From contig JAZRPG010000041.1 of assembly GCA_045649105.1 (NCBI GenBank), forward strand, positions 1-64,000: DNA of 64,000 nucleotides. The letters run 5' to 3'. This document shows, one piece after another, positions 41,926 through 50,186 of this stretch. Both the position numbers and the translations under genes were made by a program. This DNA comes from JAZRPG01 sp045649105 (GTDB lineage Bacteria; Bacillota; Clostridia; Oscillospirales; JAAYXM01). Under the pieces are notes generated by a model. It had not been told where the DNA came from. It searched no databases and saw only the letters and a list, made by a program, of their open reading frames with translations. The stretch's first letter is position 1, and the number at the start of each line of letters is the position of its first letter.

Positions 41926-43152
41926 ATGTCAAAAATTAATGTTGTAGGCCTTGGATATATCGGTCTTCCCACAGCGCTCATGTTCGCCGCTCACGGAGTA
42001 GAGGTTGTCGGTACCGATTATAATGAGGAGCTTGTTAAAACTCTGAATTCAGGCAGCACCACCTTTGAGGAGGATGGCCTTGACGAGCTGTTCAATGCCG
42101 CTGTCGCACGCGGAATTACTTTTTCGACGGAGTATGCAAAAACCGATGTGTATATCATATCTGTTCCGACTCCGTATGTTAAGGAAAATAAGAAAATTGA
42201 CCCAAAATATGTAATAAGCGCATTAAAAAGTGTTATGTCTGTTTGTCCGCGCGGTGCAACAGTCGTAGTTGAATCCACTGTTTCCCCCGGCACTATTGAC
42301 AGATTCATTCGCCCCGTAATTGAGGAGCACGGTTTTGTCATCGGAAAGGACATAAATATCGCTCATGCGCCCGAGCGCATAATTCCCGGCAACATGGTTT
42401 ATGAGCTTGAGCATAATTCCCGCACCATCGGCGCTGACAGCATCGAAGTCGGAGAGGGGATAAAAGCGCTCTATTCATCTTTCTGCAAGGGTGAAATAGT
42501 CCTTACCGACATACGCACAGCCGAAATGACGAAGGTCGTGGAGAATACATATCGCGACATAAACATCGCATTTGCAAATGAGCTTGCAAAAATTTGCCGC
42601 TCGGACAATATGGATGTTTACGAAATTATCAGAATTGCAAACAAGCATCCGCGCGTCAACATACTTTCCCCGGGCCCGGGCGTCGGAGGGCACTGTATCT
42701 CGGTCGACCCCTGGTTTCTCGTCGGAGATTATCCCGGCCTTGCAAACATTATCCTCGCCGCGCGAAAGATAAACGACTCAATGCCTGAATTTGTTCTTGA
42801 GCGCATAAACGAAATAATGGAGGAACACGGGATATCCGACACCTCTCGCGTCGGTCTTTACGGCCTTACCTACAAGGAGGATGTCGATGACACGCGCGAA
42901 AGCCCGTCACTTCAGCTTCTCGAGAGCATGAAAAAGCATCTCGGCGGAAAAATCACCGCATACGATCCGTTTGTCAGCAAAAAGATATGCGCAGGTCAGG
43001 TCTTTGACTTTGACGAATTTCTCAAAAAAGTTGACATCGTCGTAATCATGACTGCGCACACGCATATAAAGGAAAACGCCTCAAAGCTTGACGGAAAAAT
43101 TGTTCTTGACACAAGAAATGTCATAAACGGTGACAAAATTTATAAGCTTTAA
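41926..43152 (+). CDS. UDP-N-acetyl-D-mannosamine dehydrogenase-like enzyme (WecC family)
   Basis: A 408-residue NAD-dependent nucleotide-sugar dehydrogenase. The Rossmann start 'INVVGLGYIGLPTALMFAAH', the middle 'HAPERIIPGN' and the catalytic Cys257 in 'GPGVGGHCISVDPWFLVG' place it with the WecC/UDP-ManNAc group, since UDP-glucose dehydrogenases have a different context around the cysteine. It would make UDP-ManNAcA for surface polysaccharide. No other polysaccharide gene lies next to it. Confidence 0.85.
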   Translation: MSKINVVGLGYIGLPTALMFAAHGVEVVGTDYNEELVKTLNSGSTTFEEDGLDELFNAAVARGITFSTEYAKTDVYIISVPTPYVKENKKIDPKYVISALKSVMSVCPRGATVVVESTVSPGTIDRFIRPVIEEHGFVIGKDINIAHAPERIIPGNMVYELEHNSRTIGADSIEVGEGIKALYSSFCKGEIVLTDIRTAEMTKVVENTYRDINIAFANELAKICRSDNMDVYEIIRIANKHPRVNILSPGPGVGGHCISVDPWFLVGDYPGLANIILAARKINDSMPEFVLERINEIMEEHGISDTSRVGLYGLTYKEDVDDTRESPSLQLLESMKKHLGGKITAYDPFVSKKICAGQVFDFDEFLKKVDIVVIMTAHTHIKENASKLDGKIVLDTRNVINGDKIYKL

Positions 43153-43172
43153 TAAACGACAACATTGCAAAA

Positions 43173-43206
43173 AGGCTCTGCCGATAACGGCAGAGCCTCT
43201 TTTTAT
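43173..43206. terminator. Bidirectional intrinsic terminator
   Basis: AGGCTCTGCCG and CGGCAGAGCCT form an 11-base-pair stem with a four-base loop, followed by CTTTTTATTTT on the plus strand and A-rich sequence before it. It separates the convergent sugar dehydrogenase and HIT genes. Confidence 0.88.
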
Positions 43207-43219
43207 TTTGCTATAAATA

Positions 43220-43561
43220 TTAGGCCATTTGTGTATTGAGCGTCTCTCCCCCGAGAATGTGGAAATGGAGATGCGAAACCGTCTGACCTGCGTCCGCTCC
43301 GCAGTTTGAAACTACACGATAGCCACCGTGAAGGTTCTGCTCACGCGCAATTTTTGCAATAACTTCAAAAATATGCGCAACGACAGCTGAATTACTTTCA
43401 TCTATTTCCGCTACTGACGCAATATGCTCCTTCGGGATAACGAGAATATGCATCTTTGCCTGCGGAGAAATATCGAAAAATGCAACCACGCGCTCATCCT
43501 CATATGCCTTTTTCGACGGGATTTCCCCTGCCACTATTTTGCAAAAAATACAATCTGACAT
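43220..43561 (-). CDS. HIT-family protein (HinT-like)
   Basis: A 113-residue histidine-triad protein. It has 'CIFCKIVAGEIPSKKAYEDE', with a CxxC start, and the active-site triad 'SHLHFHILGG'. HinT proteins hydrolyse nucleoside phosphoramidates and AMP-linked lysine. It follows alaS by 12 bases and is probably co-transcribed with it. Confidence 0.94.
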   Translation of the reverse strand: MSDCIFCKIVAGEIPSKKAYEDERVVAFFDISPQAKMHILVIPKEHIASVAEIDESNSAVVAHIFEVIAKIAREQNLHGGYRVVSNCGADAGQTVSHLHFHILGGETLNTQMA

Positions 43562-43573
43562 AATCCTTTTCTC

Positions 43574-46210
43574 CTACTGAATATTCTTTTTAACAAATTC
43601 ACGCGCTACATCGAGAGCTGCCTGAAGCTTTGTAACATCGTTTCCGCCGGCCATTGCGAAATCCGGCTTTCCGCCACCGTTTCCGCCTGCAGCCTGTGCT
43701 GTTTCGCGAATAAGATTTCCCGCTTTTATTCCGCGCGATACGGCATCCTTTCCGCAGCTTGCGGTAAATACGATTTTTCCGCCTGCAACTCCGGCAAGTA
43801 CTGCTACAATGCTTGTATCAAGACTGCGAAGCTCATCGCCGATTGCGCGAAGGTCATCGCCCTTTACACCTTCAATCGACTTTGTGATGAATTTAATTCC
43901 GGATATATCTTCCGCATCTGCGAGATACTCACGCGCATTATTTTGTGCAAGCTTTGAATTCATATCGGAGATTTCCTGACGAAGGGCACGAAGCTCCTCT
44001 GCGCAGTGCTCAGCTTTTGATACAATCTCCTTCGGCGCTGCCTTAAGTGCTGCAGAAACATCGCCGATTGTATTTTCAAGCTCTCCGATTCTTTCAAGGA
44101 CTGCCATTCCGCATATCGCCTCTATTCTGCGGACACCTGCCGCAACGGACGACTCAGAAACTATCTTAAAGAGGCCGGCTTTTGCAACATTATCAAGATG
44201 CGTTCCTCCGCACAGCTCAATCGAGTAATCGCCCATTTTTACAACGCGGACAATATTTCCGTATTTCTCGCCAAACAGTGCCATTGCGCCGAGCTTCTTC
44301 GCCTCATCAACAGGCATTTCCGAAACGGAAACAGAAAGACCGGACAAAATCGCGGCGTTCACTTTCTTTTCTACAGCCGAAAGCTCCTCATCAGTCATCT
44401 GTGAAAAATGCGCAAAGTCAAACCTTATACTGTCAGGCCCGACAAGTGAGCCTGCCTGCTCAACATGTGAGCCGAGCACATCACGAAGCGCCTTCTGCAG
44501 AAGATGCGTAGACGAGTGCGCACGCATAATCGCCTCGCGTCTTTCCGTATCGACGCTTGCCGTTACAGTTTCGCCGCTTTCTATTATTCCGTCTGCAACA
44601 ACACCTATATGCAAGAACTTACCGTCTTTTGTCTTCTTGACATCAGATATCTTCAAAGAGCCGTTCTTTGCCTGTATTTTTCCCGTATCTGCAAGCTGTC
44701 CGCCGGACTCTGCGTAGAACGGTGTTCTGTCCAAAACGAGCTGAACGCGGGCACCCTCACTCGCTGCAGAGGCAAGCTCGTCACCCGTTACGATGGCAAG
44801 CACTTTTGCTTCACACGAGAGCGCATCATATCCCGCAAACTCGGTCTTTACGTCCTTGTCAAGGCCAAGGTCAAGCTTTTCCCAGGCAAAATCTCCGAGC
44901 GCCGCCTGTGCTGCACGGGCGCGCTGTCTCTGCTCATTGAGACATGCATCAAACCTGTCATGGTCAACCGACATGCCATGCTCCTCTAAAATTTCAAGAG
45001 TCAGATCTATGGGGAATCCGAATGTATCAGCGAGCTTAAATGCATCGTCTCCTGAGAGGATTTTCTCTCCATTTGCCTTATGCTTCTTTATCATATCTTC
45101 AAGAATTGAGAGGCCGGCATCTATCGTCCTGTTAAATCCGTCCTCCTCCATGCGGATTACCTTCTTAATATAATCCGCCTTTTCGACAAGCTCAGGATAC
45201 GCGCCGCCGCTCTCAGTTATAACAGTGCTGCAGACATCATGCAGGAAAGTACCCTTTATTCCGAGCAGACGACCGTGACGTGCGGCACGGCGCAATAAGC
45301 GGCGAAGGACATAGCCTCTGCCCTCGTTTGACGGCATAACTCCGTCGCACACCATCATCGTTGTACTTCTGATATGGTCGGTAATTATGCGGAGCGAAAT
45401 GTCAGTTTTTTCATCTGCGCCATACTTCACATTTGCAATTCGCGAGATATGCTCCATGATATTCTTTACCGTATCAACCTCAAAGAGCGACTTTACACCC
45501 TGCATTATGCATGCAAGGCGCTCAAGACCCATTCCCGTATCTATATTTTTCTGAACAAGCTCTGTATAGTTATTATTTCCGTCGTTGTGAAACTGCGTAA
45601 AAACAAGGTTCCAGAATTCTACATATCTGTCGCAATCACAGCCTACGGCGCAATCGGGCGAGCCGCATCCGTGCTCCTCTCCGCGGTCAAAGTATATTTC
45701 CGAGCACGGACCGCAAGGACCTGCGCCTATCTCCCAGAAATTATCCTCCTTGCCGAGGCGGACCATATGGCTCTCTGCGACGCCTATGTCGCGAGTCCAC
45801 ATCTCGAATGTTTCATCGTCATCCTGATAGACGGATACATAAAGCTTATCTGTGGGGATTTGCAGAACTTCGGTCACAAACTCCCATGCCCATCTCGTGG
45901 CGTCCTTTTTAAAATAATCGCCGAAAGAGAAATTACCGAGCATTTCAAAAAATGTACCGTGTCTTGAGGTTTTTCCGACGCGCTCTATATCCGGCGTACG
46001 GATACATTTCTGGCATGTGGTGACACGTGTGCGCGGCGGCGTAATCTCTCCGGAGAAATACGGCTTCATCGGCGCCATGCCTGAATTTATAAGTAAAAGC
46101 GAGTTGTCCCCCTGCGGCAGAAGCGGAAAGCTCGGCAAACGCAGATGCCCCTTGCTTTCAAAAAAGTCCAGGAATTTTTCTCTCAACTCGTTTAGTCCCA
46201 TGTACTGCAT
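43574..46210 (-). CDS. alaS: Alanyl-tRNA synthetase
   Basis: AlaRS (878 residues) charges tRNA-Ala. The class II core has 'NSGMAPMKPYFSGEITPPRT' and 'RVTTCQKCIRTPDIERVGK'. The editing domain contains the zinc ligands in 'RAHSSTHLLQKALRD' and 'CGGTHLDNVAKAG'. The C-Ala domain ends 'GNDVTKLQAALDVAREFVKK'. The ATG at 46210 with GGAGGT is the start. I looked for a T-box in the leader and found none. Confidence 0.97.
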   Translation of the reverse strand: MQYMGLNELREKFLDFFESKGHLRLPSFPLLPQGDNSLLLINSGMAPMKPYFSGEITPPRTRVTTCQKCIRTPDIERVGKTSRHGTFFEMLGNFSFGDYFKKDATRWAWEFVTEVLQIPTDKLYVSVYQDDDETFEMWTRDIGVAESHMVRLGKEDNFWEIGAGPCGPCSEIYFDRGEEHGCGSPDCAVGCDCDRYVEFWNLVFTQFHNDGNNNYTELVQKNIDTGMGLERLACIMQGVKSLFEVDTVKNIMEHISRIANVKYGADEKTDISLRIITDHIRSTTMMVCDGVMPSNEGRGYVLRRLLRRAARHGRLLGIKGTFLHDVCSTVITESGGAYPELVEKADYIKKVIRMEEDGFNRTIDAGLSILEDMIKKHKANGEKILSGDDAFKLADTFGFPIDLTLEILEEHGMSVDHDRFDACLNEQRQRARAAQAALGDFAWEKLDLGLDKDVKTEFAGYDALSCEAKVLAIVTGDELASAASEGARVQLVLDRTPFYAESGGQLADTGKIQAKNGSLKISDVKKTKDGKFLHIGVVADGIIESGETVTASVDTERREAIMRAHSSTHLLQKALRDVLGSHVEQAGSLVGPDSIRFDFAHFSQMTDEELSAVEKKVNAAILSGLSVSVSEMPVDEAKKLGAMALFGEKYGNIVRVVKMGDYSIELCGGTHLDNVAKAGLFKIVSESSVAAGVRRIEAICGMAVLERIGELENTIGDVSAALKAAPKEIVSKAEHCAEELRALRQEISDMNSKLAQNNAREYLADAEDISGIKFITKSIEGVKGDDLRAIGDELRSLDTSIVAVLAGVAGGKIVFTASCGKDAVSRGIKAGNLIRETAQAAGGNGGGKPDFAMAGGNDVTKLQAALDVAREFVKKNIQ

Positions 46211-46258
46211 ATTAACCTCCGAAATGCAAAACAAAAAATTTTAAAAACACATGCTTTT

Positions 46259-46286
46259 ATTATACCACATTGAAATTTCATGTCAA
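46259..46286 (-). promoter_or_regulatory. Strong promoter of alaS-HIT
   Basis: On the minus strand TTGACA (46281-46286), 16 bases, TATAAT (46259-46264): both hexamers are perfect. The leader is about 40 bases, too short for a T-box. Confidence 0.8.
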
Positions 46287-46346
46287 TATTATGCTCTGAC
46301 TGCTTTATCAAGTCATTATTAATATTTCAAAACACTTAGAATGCAC

Positions 46347-46375
46347 TTGTATTCGTCCCGGAAATGGCTTATAAT
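46347..46375 (+). promoter_or_regulatory. Promoter of the lipoprotein gene
   Basis: TTGTAT (46347-46352), 17 bases, TATAAT (46370-46375). The start codon follows 33 bases later after AAAGGGAG. Confidence 0.65.
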
Positions 46376-46408
46376 ATCTTTATTATATAAAGGGAGTTGT
46401 CAATATAT

Positions 46409-47236
46409 ATGAAAAGAGTAATTTGCGCCGTTCTCGCAGCCATGACTTTGCTGCTCATGCTTTCTGCCTGCTCCTCCGGATATAAGGAGCCGCCAAAAGG
46501 CGGATTCATAGTAACAGAGCATTTTTCCGGATATAAGCTCGGCATAATCAAAAACCAAATCGAACCCTCAACTGTAAAAGAAAAAATAGAAAACCCTAAA
46601 ATAGTCTCATATAATTCTGTCGACGACGGACTGAACGCGCTTCGCGACAAGCAGATACACGGACTCGTGCTTCCTGCAATTTACGCAAACAATGCCATTG
46701 AGAAAAGCAGCGACTTCAAAAAACTCATGGATACATTTGAGAAAAAAGAGCTCTGTGCAATATCCATGGACACCTCAAAATTAATAATGCCGATTGATGC
46801 CGCCATTACTCTCATCAAAAGCAACGGCACTATCGACAAAATAGTTGCAAAGCATATTCAGAACGCAGAACATGCCGATGAATACACCGCACCCACTAAT
46901 TATAATAAGGTAAGCGGACGCACCATTACTGTCGGACTGAGCAACGAAAGCGCTTTCCCGTACACATATCGCGATACAGTCGGCGATATTGTCGGAATCA
47001 ATATAGATGTAGCACGCGAAATTGCAGCAGACTGTGCCGCTGAGCTTGTAATTAAGGAATACCCCGAAAACAAGCTTACCGAGGCTCTTGAAAACGGAGA
47101 AGTTGACTTTATAATGTCACAGTTTTCCAAAAAGGAGGACGCGCCAAAATCTCATATCTACTCTGATTCATATTTTGATGCATCAACCTATATTCTTCTC
47201 AGAAGCCCGCTTGCAGATGTAAATAAAGAAAAATAA
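46409..47236 (+). CDS. Lipoprotein with rearranged substrate-binding-protein halves
   Basis: A 275-residue exported lipoprotein with a signal peptide and lipobox L-S-A-C21. Residues 37-150 resemble the second half of amino-acid-type periplasmic binding proteins ('GYKLGIIKNQ', 'SYNSVDDGLNALRD', then 'AAITLIKSNGTIDKIVAKH'). Residues 171-266 resemble the first half ('RTITVGLSNESAFPYTY', 'GDIVGINIDVAREIA', 'LTEALENGEVDFIMSQF'). The order is reversed relative to normal ABC-transporter receptors, as in a circular permutation or the inner part of a tandem. No permease or ATPase gene is adjacent, so transport is not implied. The ligand is unknown. Confidence 0.7.
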   Translation: MKRVICAVLAAMTLLLMLSACSSGYKEPPKGGFIVTEHFSGYKLGIIKNQIEPSTVKEKIENPKIVSYNSVDDGLNALRDKQIHGLVLPAIYANNAIEKSSDFKKLMDTFEKKELCAISMDTSKLIMPIDAAITLIKSNGTIDKIVAKHIQNAEHADEYTAPTNYNKVSGRTITVGLSNESAFPYTYRDTVGDIVGINIDVAREIAADCAAELVIKEYPENKLTEALENGEVDFIMSQFSKKEDAPKSHIYSDSYFDASTYILLRSPLADVNKEK

Positions 47237-47245
47237 ACGGAGCGA

Positions 47246-47297
47246 AATAACAAGGAGTGTATTACCGCTTTTGCGGCAATACACTCCTTGTTATTTA
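47246..47297. terminator. Strong bidirectional terminator
   Basis: AATAACAAGGAGTGTATT and AATACACTCCTTGTTATT form an 18-base-pair perfect stem capped by an ACCGC/GCGG inner stem. It lies between the convergent lipoprotein and fumC genes. Confidence 0.85.
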
Positions 47298-47304
47298 AAT
47301 TATG

Positions 47305-48681
47305 TTATACCATTTCTTCCGGATGAAACACCTCGTCAAACTGTTGCGCAGTAAGAAATCCGAGTTCAACACACGCTTCCTTTAAAGAAATATTGTCTGC
47401 AAATGCCTTTTTTGCAGTTTTGGCGGCATTTTCATATCCGATATAAGGATTAAGCGCAGTTACAAGCATAAGAGAGTTATGCAGATTGTGATGCATTTTT
47501 TCCTTGTTCGCTTTAATCCCGGAAGCACAGTTTTTGTTAAATGACTCAATCGCCTCCGAAAGAAGCCTTGCCGACTGCAGAAAATTATATATACAAACCG
47601 GCATAAAGACATTAAGCTCAAAATTTCCCTGAGATGCGGCAAGTCCGACCGCCACGTCATTCCCCATCACCTGAACTGCGACCATTGTAACCGCTTCGCA
47701 CTGAGTCGGGTTCACTTTCCCCGGCATGATGGATGAGCCCGGCTCATTCTCAGGAATAAAAATCTCTCCGAGTCCGTCTCTCGGACCTGACGCGAGCCAA
47801 CGGACATCATTTGCAATTTTCATCATATCGCAGGCAAGCGCCTTAATTGCGCCATGCGCAAACACGAGCTCATCCTTTGATGTGAGTGAATGAAACTTGT
47901 TCGGCGCCGTCCTGAACGGCTTGTGTGTAATATTGCTTACCTCACGCGCAACAGTCTCTGAGAAAGACGCCGGTGCATTAAGGCCCGTTCCGACAGCTGT
48001 ACCGCCGAGAGCAAGTTCGTAAAGCGGCTCTATTGAACTCCTGATAAGCTCGATATCTCTTTCAAGGCTTGCACGCCATCCGCTGATTTCCTGACTGAAT
48101 TTAATGGGCGTTGCATCCTGAAGATGCGTTCTTCCGCTCTTCACTATTCCCTCATTCTCTTTCTCAAGGCGCCTGAATGTTTCTGCGAGCGCCTCAGCCG
48201 CAGGGATAAGCTTGTCCTCCAGAACAAGCACTGACGCAATGTGCATTGCAGTAGGGAATGTATCATTCGAGGATTGGCTCATGTTCACATCATCATTGGG
48301 GTGAAGCAGCTTTTTTTCTGCAATCTGATTCCCTCGGTTTGCTATAACCTCGTTTGCGTTCATGTTAGACTGCGTGCCCGAGCCTGTCTGCCACACAACA
48401 AGCGGAAAGTGGTCATTCAGCTCTCCGGACATCACCTCGTCACACGCTTTTGAAATTGCAGACATTTTTTCTTTTGTCATTTTTTCAGGGCGCAGTGCAT
48501 TATTTGCAATCGCCGCCGCTTTTTTCAGCACGCCGAATGCATGAATTATCTGTGCCGGCATCGTTTCAATCCCGACACCGATTCTAAAATTCTCATGGCT
48601 CCTCTGTGTCTGCGCCGCCCAAAGACGGTCAGCCGGCACATTAACCTCGCCCATAGAATCATGTTCAACACGGTACTTCAT
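47305..48681 (-). CDS. fumC: Class II fumarate hydratase
   Basis: FumC (458 residues) interconverts fumarate and malate without an Fe-S cluster. 'YRVEHDSMGEVNVPADRLWA', 'TGSGTQSNMNANEVIANRGN', 'SGRTHLQDATPIKFSQEISG' and the signature 'GSSIMPGKVNPTQCEA' are intact. A TTTACT/TATACT pair upstream on the minus strand may be the promoter (18-base spacer). It stands alone, so its place in the cell's carbon flow is not shown. Confidence 0.97.
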   Translation of the reverse strand: MKYRVEHDSMGEVNVPADRLWAAQTQRSHENFRIGVGIETMPAQIIHAFGVLKKAAAIANNALRPEKMTKEKMSAISKACDEVMSGELNDHFPLVVWQTGSGTQSNMNANEVIANRGNQIAEKKLLHPNDDVNMSQSSNDTFPTAMHIASVLVLEDKLIPAAEALAETFRRLEKENEGIVKSGRTHLQDATPIKFSQEISGWRASLERDIELIRSSIEPLYELALGGTAVGTGLNAPASFSETVAREVSNITHKPFRTAPNKFHSLTSKDELVFAHGAIKALACDMMKIANDVRWLASGPRDGLGEIFIPENEPGSSIMPGKVNPTQCEAVTMVAVQVMGNDVAVGLAASQGNFELNVFMPVCIYNFLQSARLLSEAIESFNKNCASGIKANKEKMHHNLHNSLMLVTALNPYIGYENAAKTAKKAFADNISLKEACVELGFLTAQQFDEVFHPEEMV

Positions 48682-48775
48682 ATTCTAACACCCTTTTCCT
48701 GCGTTTTCTAATTAATAAGTATATCACAGCACATATAAACAAGTAAATAGTTTTACTTTTTAAGTACATAAAAAT

Positions 48776-48799
48776 GCCGCCCGTGCAGGCGGCCTTTTT
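48776..48799. terminator. Terminator between the transporter gene and fumC
   Basis: GCCGCC and GGCGGC (six-base loop) with CTTTTTATA on the plus side and ATTTTTATG on the minus side. On the minus strand it ends the transporter transcript before fumC. Confidence 0.75.
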
Positions 48800-48813
48800 A
48801 TATCTTTCTATTA

Positions 48814-49698
48814 CTATTCAAATATTTTTATGAGGAGCATTGACAGAAGGCATATTACAACGCCCGCAACGCATTTAAACGAAACTTTTTCCTTATATAC
48901 TATAGCACCTACTATTACAGTTACAACGGTTGCCCCGCCCATTACAAAGGTGAAAAGCACAGCCGAGGAAAGCATCGGCGTCAGTATCGTAACAAATTGC
49001 TGTACTATAAAGACAGCGAATGCAAGGAACAATGCATACAATATTATATTTTTAGAAAGCGGTTCTTTCTTTTCTCCCGTTGCTTCAATAGGCTTAAGCC
49101 CCAAGAATAAAATGACGGAGGGTATCAAAAATGTCATAAGCGAAAACATGGAGACATTGCCGTCCGGCTGTAATTCACCAAAAAGCTTCTGGCAAAACAT
49201 GGTCATACCGTTTGAAACCAGACCTCCCAAAAGGTAAATCAACATTTTGGGAGAAAAGTGTCCGTATATCTTCTTGGAGGAATCAACAATCAAAACTGAT
49301 GCTGCGAAAAATACGAATATACAAATAAACTGTATATAATTCATAGGTTCATCAAAAACGAATATTCCCAACAGGCACGGAACAATAAGACCCGCTGTGC
49401 TGAAAATCGATGACAAAACCATCGTTCCGCCCTTTAATGCCTCAATCTGGAGCCAAGAAGAAATGGCAAGAAAAATTCCGGAAAATGTTGCAATAAGCAG
49501 TCCCTGCAAATTAAAGCCGCCGAAATCCCCCGCTATAATAAGGCTTACAAGAGCAAAACCTGCCGCGAGGAATTTTGAAATCATTATATACTTTATGTAT
49601 GCATACATAGAGCCGGGCAGTTCAAGATTCGCCTTCTTACTGTAAAAGCTTTGCACAACACGCATGCAAATTATGATGACCAGATACAGAGCTATCAT
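48814..49698 (-). CDS. DMT-superfamily transporter (EamA-like)
   Basis: A 294-residue protein with about ten hydrophobic segments and two repeat halves, as in EamA/DMT exporters. Features are the first span 'MIALYLVIIICMRVVQSFYS' and 'IALKGGTMVLSS'-like sequence seen as 'EALKGGTMVLSSIFSTAGLI'. The substrate is unknown. It is divergent from the aromatic operon and shares the intergenic region, so export of an aromatic compound is a guess only. Confidence 0.8.
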   Translation of the reverse strand: MIALYLVIIICMRVVQSFYSKKANLELPGSMYAYIKYIMISKFLAAGFALVSLIIAGDFGGFNLQGLLIATFSGIFLAISSWLQIEALKGGTMVLSSIFSTAGLIVPCLLGIFVFDEPMNYIQFICIFVFFAASVLIVDSSKKIYGHFSPKMLIYLLGGLVSNGMTMFCQKLFGELQPDGNVSMFSLMTFLIPSVILFLGLKPIEATGEKKEPLSKNIILYALFLAFAVFIVQQFVTILTPMLSSAVLFTFVMGGATVVTVIVGAIVYKEKVSFKCVAGVVICLLSMLLIKIFE

Positions 49699-49790
49699 TT
49701 TCTCCTATGCCCCCTATAAATGTTATGCGTTTATTATATATGTAGTCTTTTTGCAAACAGGCCAAAAACGAACCGATTGCAACACTCAGT

Positions 49791-49818
49791 ATTATACGCT
49801 AATAAAATAAATTGTCAA
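49791..49818 (-). promoter_or_regulatory. Promoter of the DMT transporter gene
   Basis: On the minus strand TTGACA (49813-49818), 16 bases, TATAAT (49791-49796). It gives a leader of about 85 bases with two TTGCAA copies that could pair. It is back to back with the aro-operon promoter. Confidence 0.75.
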
Positions 49819-49923
49819 GCAAAAAACAGAAAAAAAGTTCATGAAAATCGCAACCTTTTCAACTTCAGGACAAGACAGTTTAATCGGAAAAAATCAAAAA
49901 GAACTCCGAAATAATTATTTTCC

Positions 49924-49952
49924 TTGACAAATCGAAATTTCGGGTATATAAT
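49924..49952 (+). promoter_or_regulatory. Perfect consensus promoter of the aromatic operon
   Basis: TTGACA (49924-49929), 17 bases, TATAAT (49947-49952). The start would be near 49959. The 488-base region between the transporter and the DAHP synthase gene holds the divergent promoters, the leader peptide and the attenuator. Confidence 0.88.
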
Positions 49953-49985
49953 ATCTACCAATAATAAAGAAAGGAAGAATCGCAT

Positions 49986-50069
49986 ATGCCAGTAGCGCTT
50001 AACACAAAACGCAATCGATTTTATTTTAGCCATCCGTGCGGTTTTTCATTCTTTGCAAAAACCCGTTAA
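49986..50069 (+). CDS. Phe/Tyr-rich attenuator leader peptide
   Basis: A 27-residue reading frame with a good AAGGAAG site eight bases upstream. Its sequence begins MPVALNTKRNR; codons 12-14 are Phe-Tyr-Phe and codons 20-23 are Phe-Ser-Phe-Phe, giving five Phe and one Tyr, followed by AKTR and TAA. It is too short for a normal protein, sits between a perfect promoter and a terminator, and precedes genes for Phe and Tyr synthesis. This is the pattern of pheL/pheM leader peptides in enterobacteria, where scarce charged tRNA-Phe stalls the ribosome. The role is inferred. Confidence 0.8.
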   Translation: MPVALNTKRNRFYFSHPCGFSFFAKTR

Positions 50070-50079
50070 ATCGATGGCT
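50028..50079 (+). promoter_or_regulatory. Antiterminator-type pairing segments in the leader
   Basis: CCGTGCGG (50034-50041), inside leader codons 17-19, is a perfect complement of CCGCACGG (50123-50130), the left arm of the terminator. The same region (AGCCATC, 50028-50034) can pair with GATGGCT (50073-50079) just after the leader stop codon. Region 1 and the right terminator arm (50152-50161) therefore compete for the same left arm. A ribosome stalled at codons 12-14 would leave 50034-50041 free and block the terminator. Confidence 0.7.
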
Positions 50080-50119
50080 TATGAGCTGTCGGCTTGATGG
50101 CAATTACAAAGTAAACTGA

Positions 50120-50168
50120 AGTCCGCACGGAATTTGATTTCAAATCAAAATCGTGCGGACTTTTTTTA
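50120..50168 (+). terminator. Attenuator terminator upstream of the DAHP synthase gene
   Basis: AGTCCGCACG (50120-50129) and CGTGCGGACT (50152-50161) form a 10-base-pair stem, extended inward by TTTGAT/ATCAAA, and are followed by seven T. It ends about 20 bases before the first structural gene, so it would stop transcription of the whole operon unless the leader pairing prevents it. Confidence 0.85.
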
Positions 50169-50186
50169 GTAAGGAGATTATAGATT

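Noticed and set aside
46211..46300. Possible T-box upstream of alaS
   Set aside because: The leader is only about 40 bases after a consensus promoter and has no T-box sequence or terminator.
50074..50118. Further tiny frames after the leader peptide (MAYELSA and MAITK)
   Set aside because: They have no ribosome sites and too few informative codons to count as regulatory peptides.
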